The notes beneath the pieces were generated by a model. It was not told the origin of the DNA, searched no databases, and was given only the letters and a program-made list of their open reading frames with translations. Below, piece after piece: positions 34,660 through 47,379 of a DNA stretch of 64,000 bases. Positions within the stretch are counted from its first letter, which is position 1; each line of letters begins with the position of its first letter. This DNA is from Quillaja saponaria (Eukaryota > Streptophyta > Magnoliopsida > Fabales > Quillajaceae): NCBI GenBank assembly GCA_029379385.1, contig CM055607.1:3720001-3784000 (forward strand). Reading direction: 5' to 3'. Made by a program: the position numbers and the translations under genes.

Positions 34660-37500
34660 AAGGTTCGGTGGGACCAACGTTGTCTTACTTGTCGTTCAGC
34701 GAATGGGAGATCATCTTTCGAATACGGCCAGTACTGAGCATTAGTTGTCGCCTAATCGCCCTTCGTTTTTTGCTATTGCAGTTTAAATTTGAGTGTCCAA
34801 TATTAGTGAGGCCGGGGGCTCAAGGGAAATGAAAATAAAATTGAAATTTTCTTATAATTAAAATGGTTAAAATTAAAAAATTTGAGCCTGAATTTCATAG
34901 AGAATTAGAATTAGAATTGTGTTTTATGTAGTTACACGATTGGCAGCTGAGAGTTGATAGTTGAATGTCAACATGTCAAATAAAAAATTTTATTTGTGAT
35001 AGAAAAAATTATAATATTTAAGTTAAATTATATTTTCAATTTTTATAATTTAGGAAAAAATTATTTTAATCTCTATTTTAGAATCCGATAATGTTGTTTT
35101 TGTAATTTTTAAAATCCCGTGATCCTATCAAATTTTATTTAATAGAATATTAATTATTATTTGTATAACTTGTCTGTGTGTTATAATTCAAATAAAAAAT
35201 TAATACGTGACATAAAATTTAAATAAAATTTTACAAAATTTACTACTTTTATTTTGTGGTTAGAAATATATATATAAAAAAAGCAAAAAGCAAAAAACAA
35301 AAATTAAAGTCATTTGAAAAACAAAAAACAGAAATAGCTGCAAAAAAAATGACAGCCCAGGGAGTGATGAACCACAAGAAAGCTGGGATCTACAATGGCG
35401 AAAGTTAGTTCTAAGATAGAATGAGATAGGTTTGTGGGTAGATGGTTGTGGTGTATACTGCTAAACCCTTGGAGATTTGGTCCTAGATTCTTAGAGATTC
35501 AATTTGCTGGTTAATGTAAAAATTGGAGTTTTTGTTTTCGTAGTTTGGCGAATTCATCAGTTGGAATGGGTCAACGATGATAATTAGACGAACCATGAAA
35601 TTGGAAATGGACTATATATGCCTATCCTATGCTGCAATTCAGTAGAAACGAAGGGTAAATGGGTTTTATTCTCTTGCCATGTCAGGTGAGGATGAAGATT
35701 TTAGCATAAATTCAGGGTATTTGTGCAGTGAAGGGTTGGGATGGTGATGTACATTCAGATTCAAATTGTAAGAGATTGAATGATCAGGAAGGCATGAAAA
35801 CGAAGATCAGAAGAATGAAGCCAAAAACAAAGAAGCCAAATTAGAGGACTTTTCCTTCGACCTTGAAGAGGAGAACAAAAATTGAAGAATTTTATTTGTT
35901 CAATTAGGAAGCATATAAGTAGCTATTAGCTAGTTAAATTAAATTTGATAGGTAGTGCTCTAGAAATTAAAGATTAAGAGACAGGTAATAATTACTTCAT
36001 CTAAGTCATCGATAATAATTGAATTTTAATATATATGTCAAATTGAAAAGAAAATTATAATTTCAATTTAGAAGACATTTATCTCCACTTCTTATGTCCA
36101 AAAGTTTATTTTTTTTTGTAAAATGCATATTTTAAAAATAATATGTAGGAACGATGATTTAGGAGAAGAGAAAACAATGTAAAACATACATTAGTTACGT
36201 TCTAAATAAATTGCAAAAGCTAGGAAGAAACTCTGGACTCGAGAGTTATTTTGATATGTATTTCAACTTTCCAGTCATGATTATATGGACTAATTTAGTA
36301 CGCATAAATAATTTTTGTCAAATTAGAATGAAAAAAGAATAATCATTTAATTCTATTATTTGATAGCGCATAGTAAAGAATAATTATTTTATTTTATTTA
36401 TTAATTTTTTATTTAGTTTTTAGACATTAAATAATATCAAAGTTATATTAAAACGACAAAAATATCTCTCTATAAATAAAGTAATAAAAATTATATTATT
36501 TTAAAATGAAAAAATATTCCTCCATAGATAAAGTAATAAAAATTAAAATGAAACATATATATATTTCATAATTATTAGTTAATTTTATTTAAAAATTATA
36601 TTATTTATTATTATTATTACTTAAATTTATTTTATTATTTATTAATATTAATATTTTAGTTTAAAATTACTTAACTAATTTATTTATTTATAATTATATT
36701 ATTTACAATGATATGAAATGCATTTTTGTTATTTGACTAAAATGATTTGATTTATTAATATTTTTATATACAATTTTTTTATATGATTTTATATTTTTTT
36801 AATGTGATATGAAAGGTATTTTTGTCATTTGACTAAATTAAATAATAAATATTTTTTTATTCATGAATAATATTATTATTTTATTAATATTTAATTTTTT
36901 TTTATGTGATAGAAATTTTTTTTTGTCATTTACATAAAGGTAAGAATGAGCAATTTCATCATTTTAGGTGGGTTTGAGAAATCATACTTTTGTAGAATAA
37001 AATAATTAAAATAAAATGAGTATTCTAAAGTTAAAAAGTACTCAACGAAAGAATATTTATTATATGAAATTATACGTGAAATAAGATGACTATTCTCACG
37101 TACCGAACTAGCTCTAAATAATTTTTTGAGCTACAAAATTTGGTTGCAGAAGATACATGAAAATATGACAGGCCACATTTTCTGAGCTTAAGTTTATGTC
37201 AACGAAATTCAAGTTGTTCTTTTGTCTATGTGGAGAACAACTTTGAGAATTCTATGGGAGGAATTAACGAGGATAAAATCTTACAATCATCATAGGATGG
37301 ATCTCTAGTAGGTTAAAATTTTCTTCAGCTTAAAAGCTCGATGCTTTTACTAGTTTAGCTAACAATTAATTGATTTCAATTTGTAAATTTAATTTAGAAA
37401 TATATGTAAAACTATAGAATGAAATGCATCTTAACTAATATACTAATTTGCATTTGTTAACAAATGATTTGAATAAAAAGTAAACCAGGGAACACAAGTT
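34660..37500. other. Long AT-rich intergenic region
   Basis: No gene is supported. The stretch includes fragments resembling plant MITE arms near 35000-35240 and a very AT-rich block at 36320-37100 with internal direct repeats and possible terminal inverted repeats. A GC-richer patch near 35340-35880 has no long ORF. Confidence 0.5.
36324..37105. mobile_element. Candidate AT-rich non-autonomous element
   Basis: Left edge AGAATAATCATTTAATT and right edge AATAAGATGACTATTCT are imperfect inverted repeats. A similar AGAATA-type motif recurs just inside both ends. Internal direct repeats are present: a 33-base unit at 36461-36493 and 36512-36544, and GATATGAAA-GTATTTTTGTTATTTGACTAAA-like units near 36710, 36806 and 36910. 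No ORF. Boundaries and target-site duplication are not resolved. Confidence 0.35.
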
Positions 37501-38660
37501 TTGGATATTACAAAGCATAAACTATGCCAGTTCAGAACCAGAAGTAAGAATTCAACCTGCAACTATTTCCACCTTAAAGACCATAGTCCTTCGTGGCAGG
37601 CAAACAGGAACTCACCCTCCCTCAGGGGAACACAAATAACTGTGAAAACAAGGGGGGAAGAAAATCAACTTGCATGAGAGCAATAATTGACACACTTACA
37701 GGAGCATAATGTCCTTGTAAACCATCTACAACCTTCAAAATACCATTGTGATCCAAATGCATACTACCAGGAGAAAGCAAGACGAATGCAAGTTAACATG
37801 CGTCCAGAGAAAAGGAAAGGAATCAACATATCAACAAATATTTCCAAGGAGAAGATGTTAAACAACAAACCTGTTGAAAGGAACTCACCAGAAAAACCCC
37901 AAAAGCATATAGAAATCGTGTTGAAATACAACTTATAAACACCAGCAAAGAATTCCTTTCCACAAGCATTACTGGGGTGCTGCTAACCACATGATATCAT
38001 ATCCCCTAAGGACAGTCTACAAAGAGTAGACATGAAAAAATAGCATTTAAGTTGTCATGACAATGCTACACGGAGAATCATCTTCCCGCAGATGTAGATT
38101 AGGAGTTTCACCTGTCGAACAGGCACATATTTCTGAAATCTCATCCTTATAAGTTGGAAAAGAAAAAGGAAAAAGGGAGCAACAAAGAGACAACAAAAAA
38201 ATAATTGTAGAATGACATTAGCAATTGTAGCAAAAGCATACAAAGAAATATATGACAAACTTAAAAGACAATAAGAATTACAGTATTTCTGCAAATGGGG
38301 AAAAGATACACCTAAAATTCAAAACTTTGAATTATTTCTGCTTCCCACTTAAAGGACATAGCCATGTTATACTTGTTTTATTAACAAGATGGAAACCAAT
38401 CACATCAGTTATGAATTTCAAAACGAAAACAAGGAGGGATATTATCTCCAGAAAATGTATATGGGGCGGGTGATGATCAGTTGCACTCACAAGATTACCC
38501 ATTCAACCCTATGGCCAGGAATTCTAAGATCAACTCAAGCGACTCTACCTCTATACTTCTGCACAGCAGCTTGTTGACTACACTTCTCACTTTACAAGCT
38601 TAAGTTTATTTTCCTACCATTCTTCTACGAAACAAATTGAGTAGGCAATTATGTCTGTTT
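37500..38660 (-). other. 3' flank of calmodulin-binding protein gene
   Basis: Moderate-composition DNA downstream of the minus-strand gene that ends at 38666. It probably contains its 3' UTR and possibly further non-coding exons. No protein feature was recognised in short ORFs here. Confidence 0.4.
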
Positions 38661-38665
38661 CCAAC

Positions 38666-40453
38666 TCAACTGCCAGTGTTTGCAGAAGTTTTTCTTTCTT
38701 GCAGAGAGATCACAGTTTCAAAAGCACCAACCAATGCTTTAACCTTGCTCTTCCTGGTTTCAGCCAGTTTACTTGCTGTTTCTTCAATTACATTATTAAA
38801 CAAACCCTGATCATCTTTTTTCCCTTGCGTATCTTGATGTCTCAAAACAACTTTCTCTGGACCAGCTGCTGTATCAGCTACCTCACCATCAGCACCATCT
38901 GTCCTTTTAAAACCTTTCCTTTGGACATCCGCCTTTACATTTAAGTTCTCCAATCTTTTTCCTCTCCTAAATTTGAGCCTCCTCAGGCCATTGCTCTCGG
39001 ATTGGGCGTCAACCACTCTTCCCCTCCTGAACTTCAATTTCAGCGATTGGCAATCCTTGTCTTCGGAATAAGGCTTCACATTCTTTCTTGAATTTCTTTT
39101 GTTCTCCCCTTCCAAAGTCTCAGCATCTTCGGCATTTTCAATTTCATTGTCTCCTGAGAAAGAATTATCATCTGCGTCACTCACAGAATATTCAGATTCC
39201 TCTTGATCTTCTTCTTCAGAAGAGTAAGATTGAGACCTTGAGGAGGACAGAAACTCGGGTGATAATGATGATGGAGGGACAGACAAGTCAACAATGTCGC
39301 TTGCATTTTGATCAGATTCCAAAGATTTTTTCTCACTTTCCACCTTGATAACATACAAAGTCTTTTCAGGGACCTCCTCATTGTTGTGTTCCCTAGATTC
39401 ATCTTTTTTGGTCTTGGCCTGATTCTTCATGTGAGACACAACTTTCAGGCTCCTCTGTTTTTTTTCATTGATCTCCTTCTTGTTTTGCAGCTTAGGTTCA
39501 ATGGTTCTGGTCTTGTGCTGATTTTTAAGTTGAGACACTTTCAGGCTCCTCTGCTTTCTTTCATTGATCTCCTTGTTGTTTTGCAACTTAGGTTCAACGG
39601 TTCTGGTGTTGTGCTGATTCTTCAGTTGAGACAAGGATTTCAGGCTCCTGTGTTTTCTTGCATTAATGCTTAAGACTCTACTCAAAGAAGGTTTGGAAGA
39701 CAATAGAGCTCTTGAAGGTGTCTGCGATTTTTTTACAGCTTCTTCAGAAGCAGTTGTTCCCTTTCCTTTCTTGACATCAATGTTGCTTTGGCCTTTGGTA
39801 CCTTTTGAGGAGTCAAGAGAAGATATTGGCTTCACTGGTGCAACTTTAGGTTTGGAAGAAGTTGCACGCTTTGCTGACAACTTCATTTCTTTTGCTCTAG
39901 AGGAAGCTAGTTTTGATGAAATATCCCCTTTCTCAGAAGCTGGTGAAATCTCTGGCTTCATGGTTTTGGGGATACCAGATGTACCAGACTTCAATTGAGG
40001 TGAAGGTTTGGCCTTTACCAATAATGCTTTCTTTCTTGTTTCCATTACTTCACTCTCTATTTGTTTTTGGGAGCCAGGTGCTTTTGTTGACATTTCACAC
40101 TTCTTGGTGTCAGAGGTATTAGGCATGATGGAGTCAAGTGATGCGTTCAGCTTGAGCACTGATGTCCTCTTTGTCCCAGGCAGAAGAATAATCACTTCTG
40201 AATTATGGCCATCAAGTGGCTTTCTTGTACCTCTCTTAGGTATAGGATGTTTCTCTTTCAACTCAAATGCGTGCTTCTTCCCATATTTACAGAAGTCATG
40301 ACAGGAGCCAGTAGAAGCTCTGAGATAATGAGGAAGAATCTTTTCTTCACTGTTTTCAGGATTTCCTTTTCCGGTAGAGTTCCTCCTCAAATTTACCCCA
40401 CCAGGTTTAGTTACTTCTGAAGTAACTGGTAAACCGACAGTCTCCTCAGCCAT
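38666..40453 (-). CDS. Plant calmodulin-binding domain protein
   Basis: Single-exon coding region, 595 aa. The C-terminus (about residues 468-585) is the plant calmodulin-binding domain: KLKFRRGRVVD, RRLKFRRGK, EKVVLRHQDTQGKKDDQGLF, NNVIEETASKLAETRKSKV, KALVGAFETVISLQE. The N-terminus carries the family motif LPHYLRASTGSCHDFCKYG (about 40-58). Between them the protein is low-complexity, Lys/Ser-rich and probably disordered, with an acidic Ser/Glu stretch at about 409-451. Three tandem 32-33-residue repeats lie at 266-363. An acceptor-like TTTCAG 45 bases upstream suggests a leader intron reaching toward about 41700-41950. The start is the first ATG (MAEETVGLP); upstream in-frame codons lack an ATG. 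Expected to bind calmodulin in a calcium-dependent way; partner and pathway are unknown. Gene order matches Arabidopsis At5g15430, as I recall. Confidence 0.92.
   Translation of the reverse strand: MAEETVGLPVTSEVTKPGGVNLRRNSTGKGNPENSEEKILPHYLRASTGSCHDFCKYGKKHAFELKEKHPIPKRGTRKPLDGHNSEVIILLPGTKRTSVLKLNASLDSIMPNTSDTKKCEMSTKAPGSQKQIESEVMETRKKALLVKAKPSPQLKSGTSGIPKTMKPEISPASEKGDISSKLASSRAKEMKLSAKRATSSKPKVAPVKPISSLDSSKGTKGQSNIDVKKGKGTTASEEAVKKSQTPSRALLSSKPSLSRVLSINARKHRSLKSLSQLKNQHNTRTVEPKLQNNKEINERKQRSLKVSQLKNQHKTRTIEPKLQNKKEINEKKQRSLKVVSHMKNQAKTKKDESREHNNEEVPEKTLYVIKVESEKKSLESDQNASDIVDLSVPPSSLSPEFLSSSRSQSYSSEEEDQEESEYSVSDADDNSFSGDNEIENAEDAETLEGENKRNSRKNVKPYSEDKDCQSLKLKFRRGRVVDAQSESNGLRRLKFRRGKRLENLNVKADVQRKGFKRTDGADGEVADTAAGPEKVVLRHQDTQGKKDDQGLFNNVIEETASKLAETRKSKVKALVGAFETVISLQERKTSANTGS
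39365..39658 (-). repeat. Three in-frame ~99-bp repeats within calmodulin-binding protein
   Basis: Residues 266-298, 299-330 and 331-363 are diverged copies of one unit. Copies 1 and 2 share RSLK, SQLKNQH, TRT-EPKLQN and KEINE; copy 3 is more diverged (SHMKNQAKTKKDE). The unit is Lys/Gln/Asn-rich and helix-prone. Confidence 0.9.
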
Positions 40454-42000
40454 CGAATGGGAATGAGATATGCAGAACAAGATTCAAAAAAGACAACCCT
40501 GAAATTCAAAGTAAATTTATTTTAGAAATGGAACAAAGAAATGATATAAGAAGAGGGGAAAACTTAATTAAACCAAATAAACAACACATATTATTAACAA
40601 ACTCTCAAATGGAAAAGCATGATGATCTTTAATTAAGATTTATTGCAAAAACTATACAACTAGAGCAGAAAACTAACGTGATGTCTTGAACTTTGGGAGT
40701 GAAAGAAACAAAGCACGATCCATACTGTTTATGTTCGTAGTCACTGCATGCAACTCATATCTTAGGAGGTTCAATAAAAGTAAAACACAAAGGGATAAAC
40801 AACAGCTTTATACTTAGTCTCCCTTCAGGGTAAAATTTTAGACAACCAAGTGTACTAAATTATTTCCTGCTCATTTAAAATGGCATTCTAGAATGGAAAG
40901 ATTTAGACATCTTTTAAAGCAATAAATACCAAAGCACTTATTAAAGGACACTCTCAAGGTCCAGAGGGCGATAGAATCACAATTCCCTTCCAATGCAAGT
41001 TTATTTACTGTCCCATTCTTAGTCAATCAATCAATCATAATATAACCACTTTGTCATCACACATCAAATAAAGTACATGAAACTATTAAGAGGGTCTAAC
41101 AAGAGTAAGAGGGAACCAATAATCCAATCGCACAATTAGATACAACCTGCAATCATCTGAAATTTAAAGGTAAAAAAATCAACAAATATCAATTCATCCA
41201 GTATAAGTGTATAACACATACTTCAAAAGCAACCTCTCCAAGCTTACAAACATTGATTGAACTAGTACATCCATCATAATTGTGCATTTCTAATTTCTGC
41301 TTTTATGGCCCCTATCCAGCACTCTAATCACATGGATACTCTAATCAAATGATCACATGGATAGACAAATAAATGAGCAAAATTCAACCCAAGAGTAAGG
41401 AATTCGAATGCATTCCAAGGTAGCATAATGATAATAACAATAAAATAGGGTTAGGGCAGGCCAATATCACCATTACAAGACAACGGAAATCAATTTTTAT
41501 CAGATATTTTGAAAACCCATCTCCAGAATTGATAATCGAGCACAAATCCACATAAGGAAAAAGCAATAGGTACCAAGCGAAATGGTTAAGGATTCCAACA
41601 ACAAATTTACAAAAATATTTAAATACGGAAAATCTAAAAAGAGACAGAAAGAAGACGCACCAACGAAACCAGATGATAACACCAGAGAAATCGAAAACAG
41701 GGGAAGCTTTCTATAAACCCATATAAATATCCAAAATCATAACTTCTACGAAGCCATTGGCGTTCTGAAAAAATAAAGTGCAACCCAGATTAGAGGAAAA
41801 CGGCTTAAATAGGGATTCGTTATGTATCCTAACGCTAAGAGTCAGCAAATCATTATTCCATTTCTTGCCACCGTTAAAGCGTAGAGAAAGGAAAAGGGTA
41901 TTGAAAGGAAAGAAGAAAAGAAAGCCGGCTCAAGGAGACGAGTAAGGTGAAGGTCCACCCTTTTACCTATATTTTCTATGAAGGATTTTGCTTCAGCAAT
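40454..42000 (-). other. 5' leader/intron and promoter of calmodulin-binding protein
   Basis: From the start codon, an acceptor (TTTCAG, exon resuming at 40498) implies at least one leader intron. Several donor candidates lie between about 41570 and 41966, so the exon structure is unresolved. The GC-richer, purine/pyrimidine-skewed DNA at about 41750-41960 probably contains the first exon and the promoter. Confidence 0.4.
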
Positions 42001-44900
42001 CGTGCAAGCAACTATTCCTACTCCTTTCTGGTCCGGTGGGATTTTCTTTGCTATGTGCGTTTGTTACAGAATCCAAAGAAAGAGAAAGAGAAAGAGCGTG
42101 AGCGTTGAGATCACGGGCCCACACAAACAGCGTGGTATTTACAAGTTTAATAATGTGAAACTATCGGAAAGTGTTAAATTGTAAGCCGACTCCTCTATCT
42201 TCTATCATTTTACAAAACCACTCTCCATTTTTAATATTTTGTAAAAACGCCCCTTTCATGTGCATATTTTTCAGTAGTCCCTTTCACTTTTTTTTGCCTT
42301 TTAAATTATGATGGAGTTTTATTGCTGAAAGAAACTTATACTTAACAAGCGTGGACAATCGGAGGATAAAAGATTAGAATGATTAATGTAAAAATATAAT
42401 TTTATTGACCAATCAGAATTATTTTTCAAGAATTATAATTGTCTTAAAAGATACAATATATATACATTGTCGAACTTTTTGAATAACAGTCAATAAGACC
42501 TTATCAAAATTAAACATTTTTGCATAAAAGATGCAAAATATATGTTAGACATTTCAGAAATAAAAAAGCAATTTGCAAAAATTTGAAATTCAAACAAATA
42601 TAATGATCAATACCCTTTAATTAAGTTTCATATGAGAGCTCATTAAAAATTTTTATCATTAATTTACTATAACCAATTAAATCGAGAACCTTAAACGTCA
42701 TGATATTTTAATTCTTCATAGAATAAAATTTTCATACTCACTTTGCTCTTCTTCAATTGCCATTCAAATTAATTTAAATACTAATTCATTGACTGCATGT
42801 GGTCAATTTATTTTTTTATGTAAGATGAATTATATATTTTTCATGTAAATGTGTTTTTAATGTTACAATGACAATAAGTACAACATTAATTAAAAACTAT
42901 ATACAAAATGCTAAATTATTTGTATATAGTATGTGTCAATAATCGTGCTTGATTTTTTCGATGCGTGATTAATGCTTTTCAAATGTTGATAGGGATTCAC
43001 TCGGAAAGAAATAAATCTTGATAAGGAATAAGGATGTTGCAAAATAAAAACTTCAAGAATATGATTGCAAATAGGTGAAAATTGTGAGGGCTCTTTGCAT
43101 TTGAGCCATTCTTATATAGATAGGTGCGATTGATAAGGAAGTTGCTTGTTTTAAAATTTAGCTATTTTAAAATGTCAATTCAAAATAGGGCGATCATACC
43201 AAAACAAAAGTGAAGAAATTTCTTATTGGAGAAAAAGTACAAAAAAATAAAAAATAAAAAATTATTGTATTGTATGATACCATTAGGAAGGATTGTGGTC
43301 ATCCCAATAAAAAATAGGCCACATTATCTAATAGATTTCAACATGCCTAATTCAAAAATAAACTCAAAATTTTGAAGCCTTTTTAAATCTCTCTAAATTA
43401 TAAATATGAATATTGACTTTGACGAGAATTTCAATTTTAACTAATGTGACTAATTTTCTTTTGTGTAATTTGCTTTTTAGAATTGCTTGAAATAGCATGT
43501 TATAGTTTATTGGATGATGTGGCCACAATATTAAAAATATCATACCATACAAGTATTTCTCAAAAAATACAATAGTTGATATTAAAGAATTTCAAATTCA
43601 TTCATATATCACTAAAATCTAGACTACCAAGTATATTAAATGTGAAAAATCTTTAAATATTCAATAAAAGAAATTTCTAAATATATTAGTTATGGGATAA
43701 ATCTTGTTCTAATTAGGCGATCAAATTTATAATGTGTTTAATGCTTTCTTTTAATAATCACTCATTGTCTATAATCACGCCATTATATTTGAATGATTAA
43801 AAAGGCAATGTGTAAACATGAAGATTGTTTATAATAATATCCTTTCAGTTTTTTTTTTATACATTATTTAAACTGTATTTATAAGTAAAAGTACGTAACA
43901 GAATGGTGTTAATAATATTCCCAAAATAATTTTATATTTAGAAAAAAAGAAACCCTTTTAAATTGTAAAATTCTCTTAAATTTTTTGGTCGAAGAGGTGA
44001 ATTAATTAAGGTACATGTAAACTGATTTACACATATCGTCACTCAATAACAAAAAATTTCATCACATTTTTAATTTAGTATCCACATTTTTTAATTGTGT
44101 ATAAATAATCCCTCAATTTTATCGAGCATATTTCTAATTAGTCTATTGTTTCTATTTATAAACAAATTGACAAAATAAAAATTAAAAAAATTTTGAAGTG
44201 TCTCTATCAATTTATTATTTCTTTTTCTTAACAGATTGGATTTTTGTAGACTACGTGTATTTTTTAATCAAATATTTCTCATTTTATTGTTTCACTTTTC
44301 ATATGAACAGGGTTGGCAAAATTGAGGATAAGGGGAACTTTTGCTTTATATTTATCATGATTATATATCTGTATATGTTAGTAGGACTCATCAGCTAATA
44401 CAAAATACTCCTATAAGCATAACAATTCTATTTTAAGGTTTATTTCTCAATTAAGTTAAAGTAATACTATCATTGTTATGGTTGGTTCAATAATAAGTTC
44501 ATTTGTCTCGCTATAATAATACTTAACTTCAAAACTCGTAATCTGATATTGATGAGCATCAAATTGTGCCCTCCTCAGAAAGTTAGTGTAGCCTAGCTCT
44601 TCCTTTTTCATTAAAAAAAATAAAAATTACCACAATCATTAACAAGATTTTCAATATATAACTAGGGTTGGCAAAAGTGAAATTAGATTTAGTTAGTACA
44701 GAACCTTTTTATGCACCATTTTCTGGTGCTTCCTCCACTTTAATAATAGCATACAAGCCTTATACTTCCTACATACTCATCTTTCTTTAGAAAATTCTGG
44801 CCTTCATATTTCCCACTATCACCCAAGAATATGGGGACACCTCATAATATATAATGTTTAGCATTTCACAAACTTGGAGGATGGCCACGTGGGGTTTCCA
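42000..44900. other. AT-rich intergenic region
   Basis: No coding region was recognised. Long A/T-rich stretches and scattered small ORFs lack domain signatures. A CACGTG core occurs at about 44887 (GGCCACGTGGGG) with no gene nearby to assign it to. Confidence 0.5.
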
Positions 44901-45251
44901 AGTAGAGAGACATGTCTTTCTTTGTGCAAGAAAAAAGTAGTGTTCTTTAATGATAATGTAGATGCATCAATGCAAGGAAGCATGCCTTAAAGCATTGACA
45001 AAGTTGTGGATGACATTGGCACAAACATTTATAAGCAACATGAAAAAGGAAAATAGATAATAGAGTATAATAGAGAAAATCACATTGGATTCTCTCTCAA
45101 TCTTCATTCTTTAGATCTAGTACTCTAGCATATAAAAAAAGCTACTTTTCTCTATAAAGTAATGGATCCAAAATATGCAAAACTTTATTGTACTCTGTGG
45201 ATGCGTCTTGACAATGAAATTATAGATTAGGGAATTAGAAATACAAGTTGG

Positions 45252-45310
45252 GAGTAGAATATTTTAGTCGGGGAGGGTGATATTCTACTCGAGGAGGGTG
45301 ACCCTCCTCG
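45252..45310. repeat. Two abutting hairpins, GC-rich
   Basis: GAGTAGAATA (45252-45261) pairs exactly with TATTCTACTC (45281-45290). Starting at that last C, CGAGGAGGG (45290-45298) pairs exactly with CCCTCCTCG (45302-45310) across a 3-base loop. ACCCTCCTCG is then repeated once more directly. The block is strikingly GC-rich in AT-rich surroundings. Confidence 0.85.
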
Positions 45311-45319
45311 ACCCTCCTC

Positions 45320-47000
45320 GACCCCAACAAGATATTAGATTGTTCTATAAAATATTTTTTATATTTTATTCATGAGAAGATTTCTAATATATATATATAT
45401 TACATAAAGATTTATTTTTGTTATAAGAGAAGAGAATCTCGGTGCAAAACTTGAAAATTTATTTATCTTTCTTTGTAAAGAGAAAAAGTTGAGCGGAAAA
45501 TTCCCACTTGCTTCAGCTTAAATTTCTTTTACTTTGATCCCATGACAACCTAACTTGGGCCATAGTCCCCCAAATACTTAACCATCTTAGAGTTTGAGTT
45601 ACAAGTCACCTAAAGTCAAGGCCTGCCGACTGAATTAATCGCAAACCGAAAGTCACTGCAACCAAAGACAATTAATTAGGTTGCTTAAAACAACCTTCCA
45701 TTGCATTTAATTATGCTTAGAACATTTCTGAATTATTAAGAAAAGCATCTGAAATATATTTTAATTGAAAGCTTACATTCTCTTTACTGAAAGGTGGAGT
45801 GAACTAGTTCAAATTTTGCTGCATTTGATTACACACAAGCCTCCCCCAACATATAACAAGTTCTATTTTTAATCACTTACTTGAAAGAAAGTCCAGATAT
45901 TTATTGTATTAGAGTTGATTATCTAACTATGCAGCAACCCTTTTATTGTTTGTGAAAAGAATGAAACAAGCCGGCAACATGACTGCGTCAACTAATAATT
46001 AGCTCAATTGGTAAAGACATCTTATGAGTTTGTTCCGTCAAACATGAAGATGCGCTTTCCAGTGTGTTTAATTTCCCCTCCTACAGGCTCCACCCTTCCC
46101 CTTAATCCCAAAGTGATGTTCCCTTTGTTAAAGAGGAATGACTATGAGGATCCACCAACTGATCACCATGATCAAAATGAAATTTCTTTTGACAACCGTG
46201 TGATAATCTCAATTTGCTGTCTACTACTTACACAATTTCTAACAAAATGGAACATGAAGTCTCCAGATTCTATCGACAGGTCATAAACATTGTTCCCACC
46301 AGAAGGACCCTATATATATTAAGCTTCTACAAAATCTCTCATGCATGTTTTCCTAAGTTGATTACCAGTCAAAAACATAGGGAAGCAGAAAACTTTACTT
46401 TCTTCAAAAACATGCATGTATCACTTTCTATTATATGTGGTTTACTTTATTGCAGACCATCTTCCATAAGATTACAACATTTCGCTTCTCAAATATTGTG
46501 AGAAAATAAGAACTCTGCTGTCTCATTGTTTCTGGCCTGAGACAGTCATCTTCACAGCTCCTACTGAGACTAAAAACTGATCAAGGGATGATAAATTAAG
46601 CTTCTCCATGTCATCTGGGGAAGTAGCTGGCTGCCAAATAGAACCTGAATGCACTCCTCAGTTGCTGCAATGGGTGCATGGACCCACCCATAAGCCTCCA
46701 GATTTGAGTTTGATTACTGTCATTTTTGTCAAATCAGATCCTTCGATATACATTTTTTTCTATTTTGATCCTTTAATATTTAATTAGTTTAAAATCAAAT
46801 TCCTAATTAACTCATAAATATTAAATTTTGATGGAATGAAAATAAAATTAGTTAATAGGGTTAAAATTATGTGAAAAGAAATTTATGATCTATGAAAAAA
46901 ATTTATTTTTAGAAAATAAAATAAAATTGGGTGCAACGTTTAAAATTTAAAAAAATTAATTTTTGCAATGATTGAGCCAATATTCATATAATTTTTCTTT
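45320..47000. other. Intergenic region with tRNA-like A-box motif
   Basis: No gene is supported. TTAGCTCAATTGGTAAAGAC near 46000-46020 resembles a Pol III A box, but no convincing B box follows within 60 bases. A modest ORF just after it (46008-46286) has no recognisable domain and may be a mobile-element remnant. Confidence 0.4.
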
Positions 47001-47002
47001 GG

Positions 47003-47366
47003 CTAAATTATCTTTTTAGTTCCCATAGTTTTATCGAGAATTTAATTAATTTGTCTCTATATTTCATAAAATCAAAATATCATCTAATTTCAAAAATCAC
47101 ACAATATAATTTATATCGCCACTTTTAGTCAAAATTAACTTAACAGGAGATAAATGAAAATGACATGTCAAACAATTATCATAACACGTGGATTAATCAA
47201 ATAAGACATTGTTTGCCATGTCACCTCTCATGAAGTTAGATCTAACAAAAAATAACGATAGTAACCATATTACGTGGTTTTCAAAATTATAAAGATGACA
47301 TTTTGTCCTTTTTTTTTTTAATATAAGGACAAAATTGAATTCCCAATCCAAGTATAAGGATAACAT
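47003..47366. mobile_element. Foldback MITE, ~365 bp
   Basis: The left arm (47003-47102) and right arm (47270-47366) are imperfect reverse complements over about 95 bases. Landmarks pair in order: GAGAATTTAATTAATTTGTC with the complement of GACAAAATTGAATTCCC, AATATCATCTAATTT with the complement of AAATGACA-type sequence, and TTTCAAAAATCAC with the complement of GTGGTTTTCAAAA. The centre is about 165 bases and contains ACATGTCAAACAATTATC and an ACACGTGG core. It has no ORF. It fits the non-autonomous foldback elements common in plant genomes; the superfamily is not assigned. Confidence 0.6.
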
Positions 47367-47379
47367 TTTCATGAATTAA

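Noticed and set aside
39088..40420. Several plus-strand ORFs opposite the calmodulin-binding protein
   Set aside because: Antisense shadows of the conserved minus-strand coding region.
46008..46286. Moderate ORF after an A-box-like motif
   Set aside because: No domain, no splice support and no B box; too weak to call a gene or a SINE.
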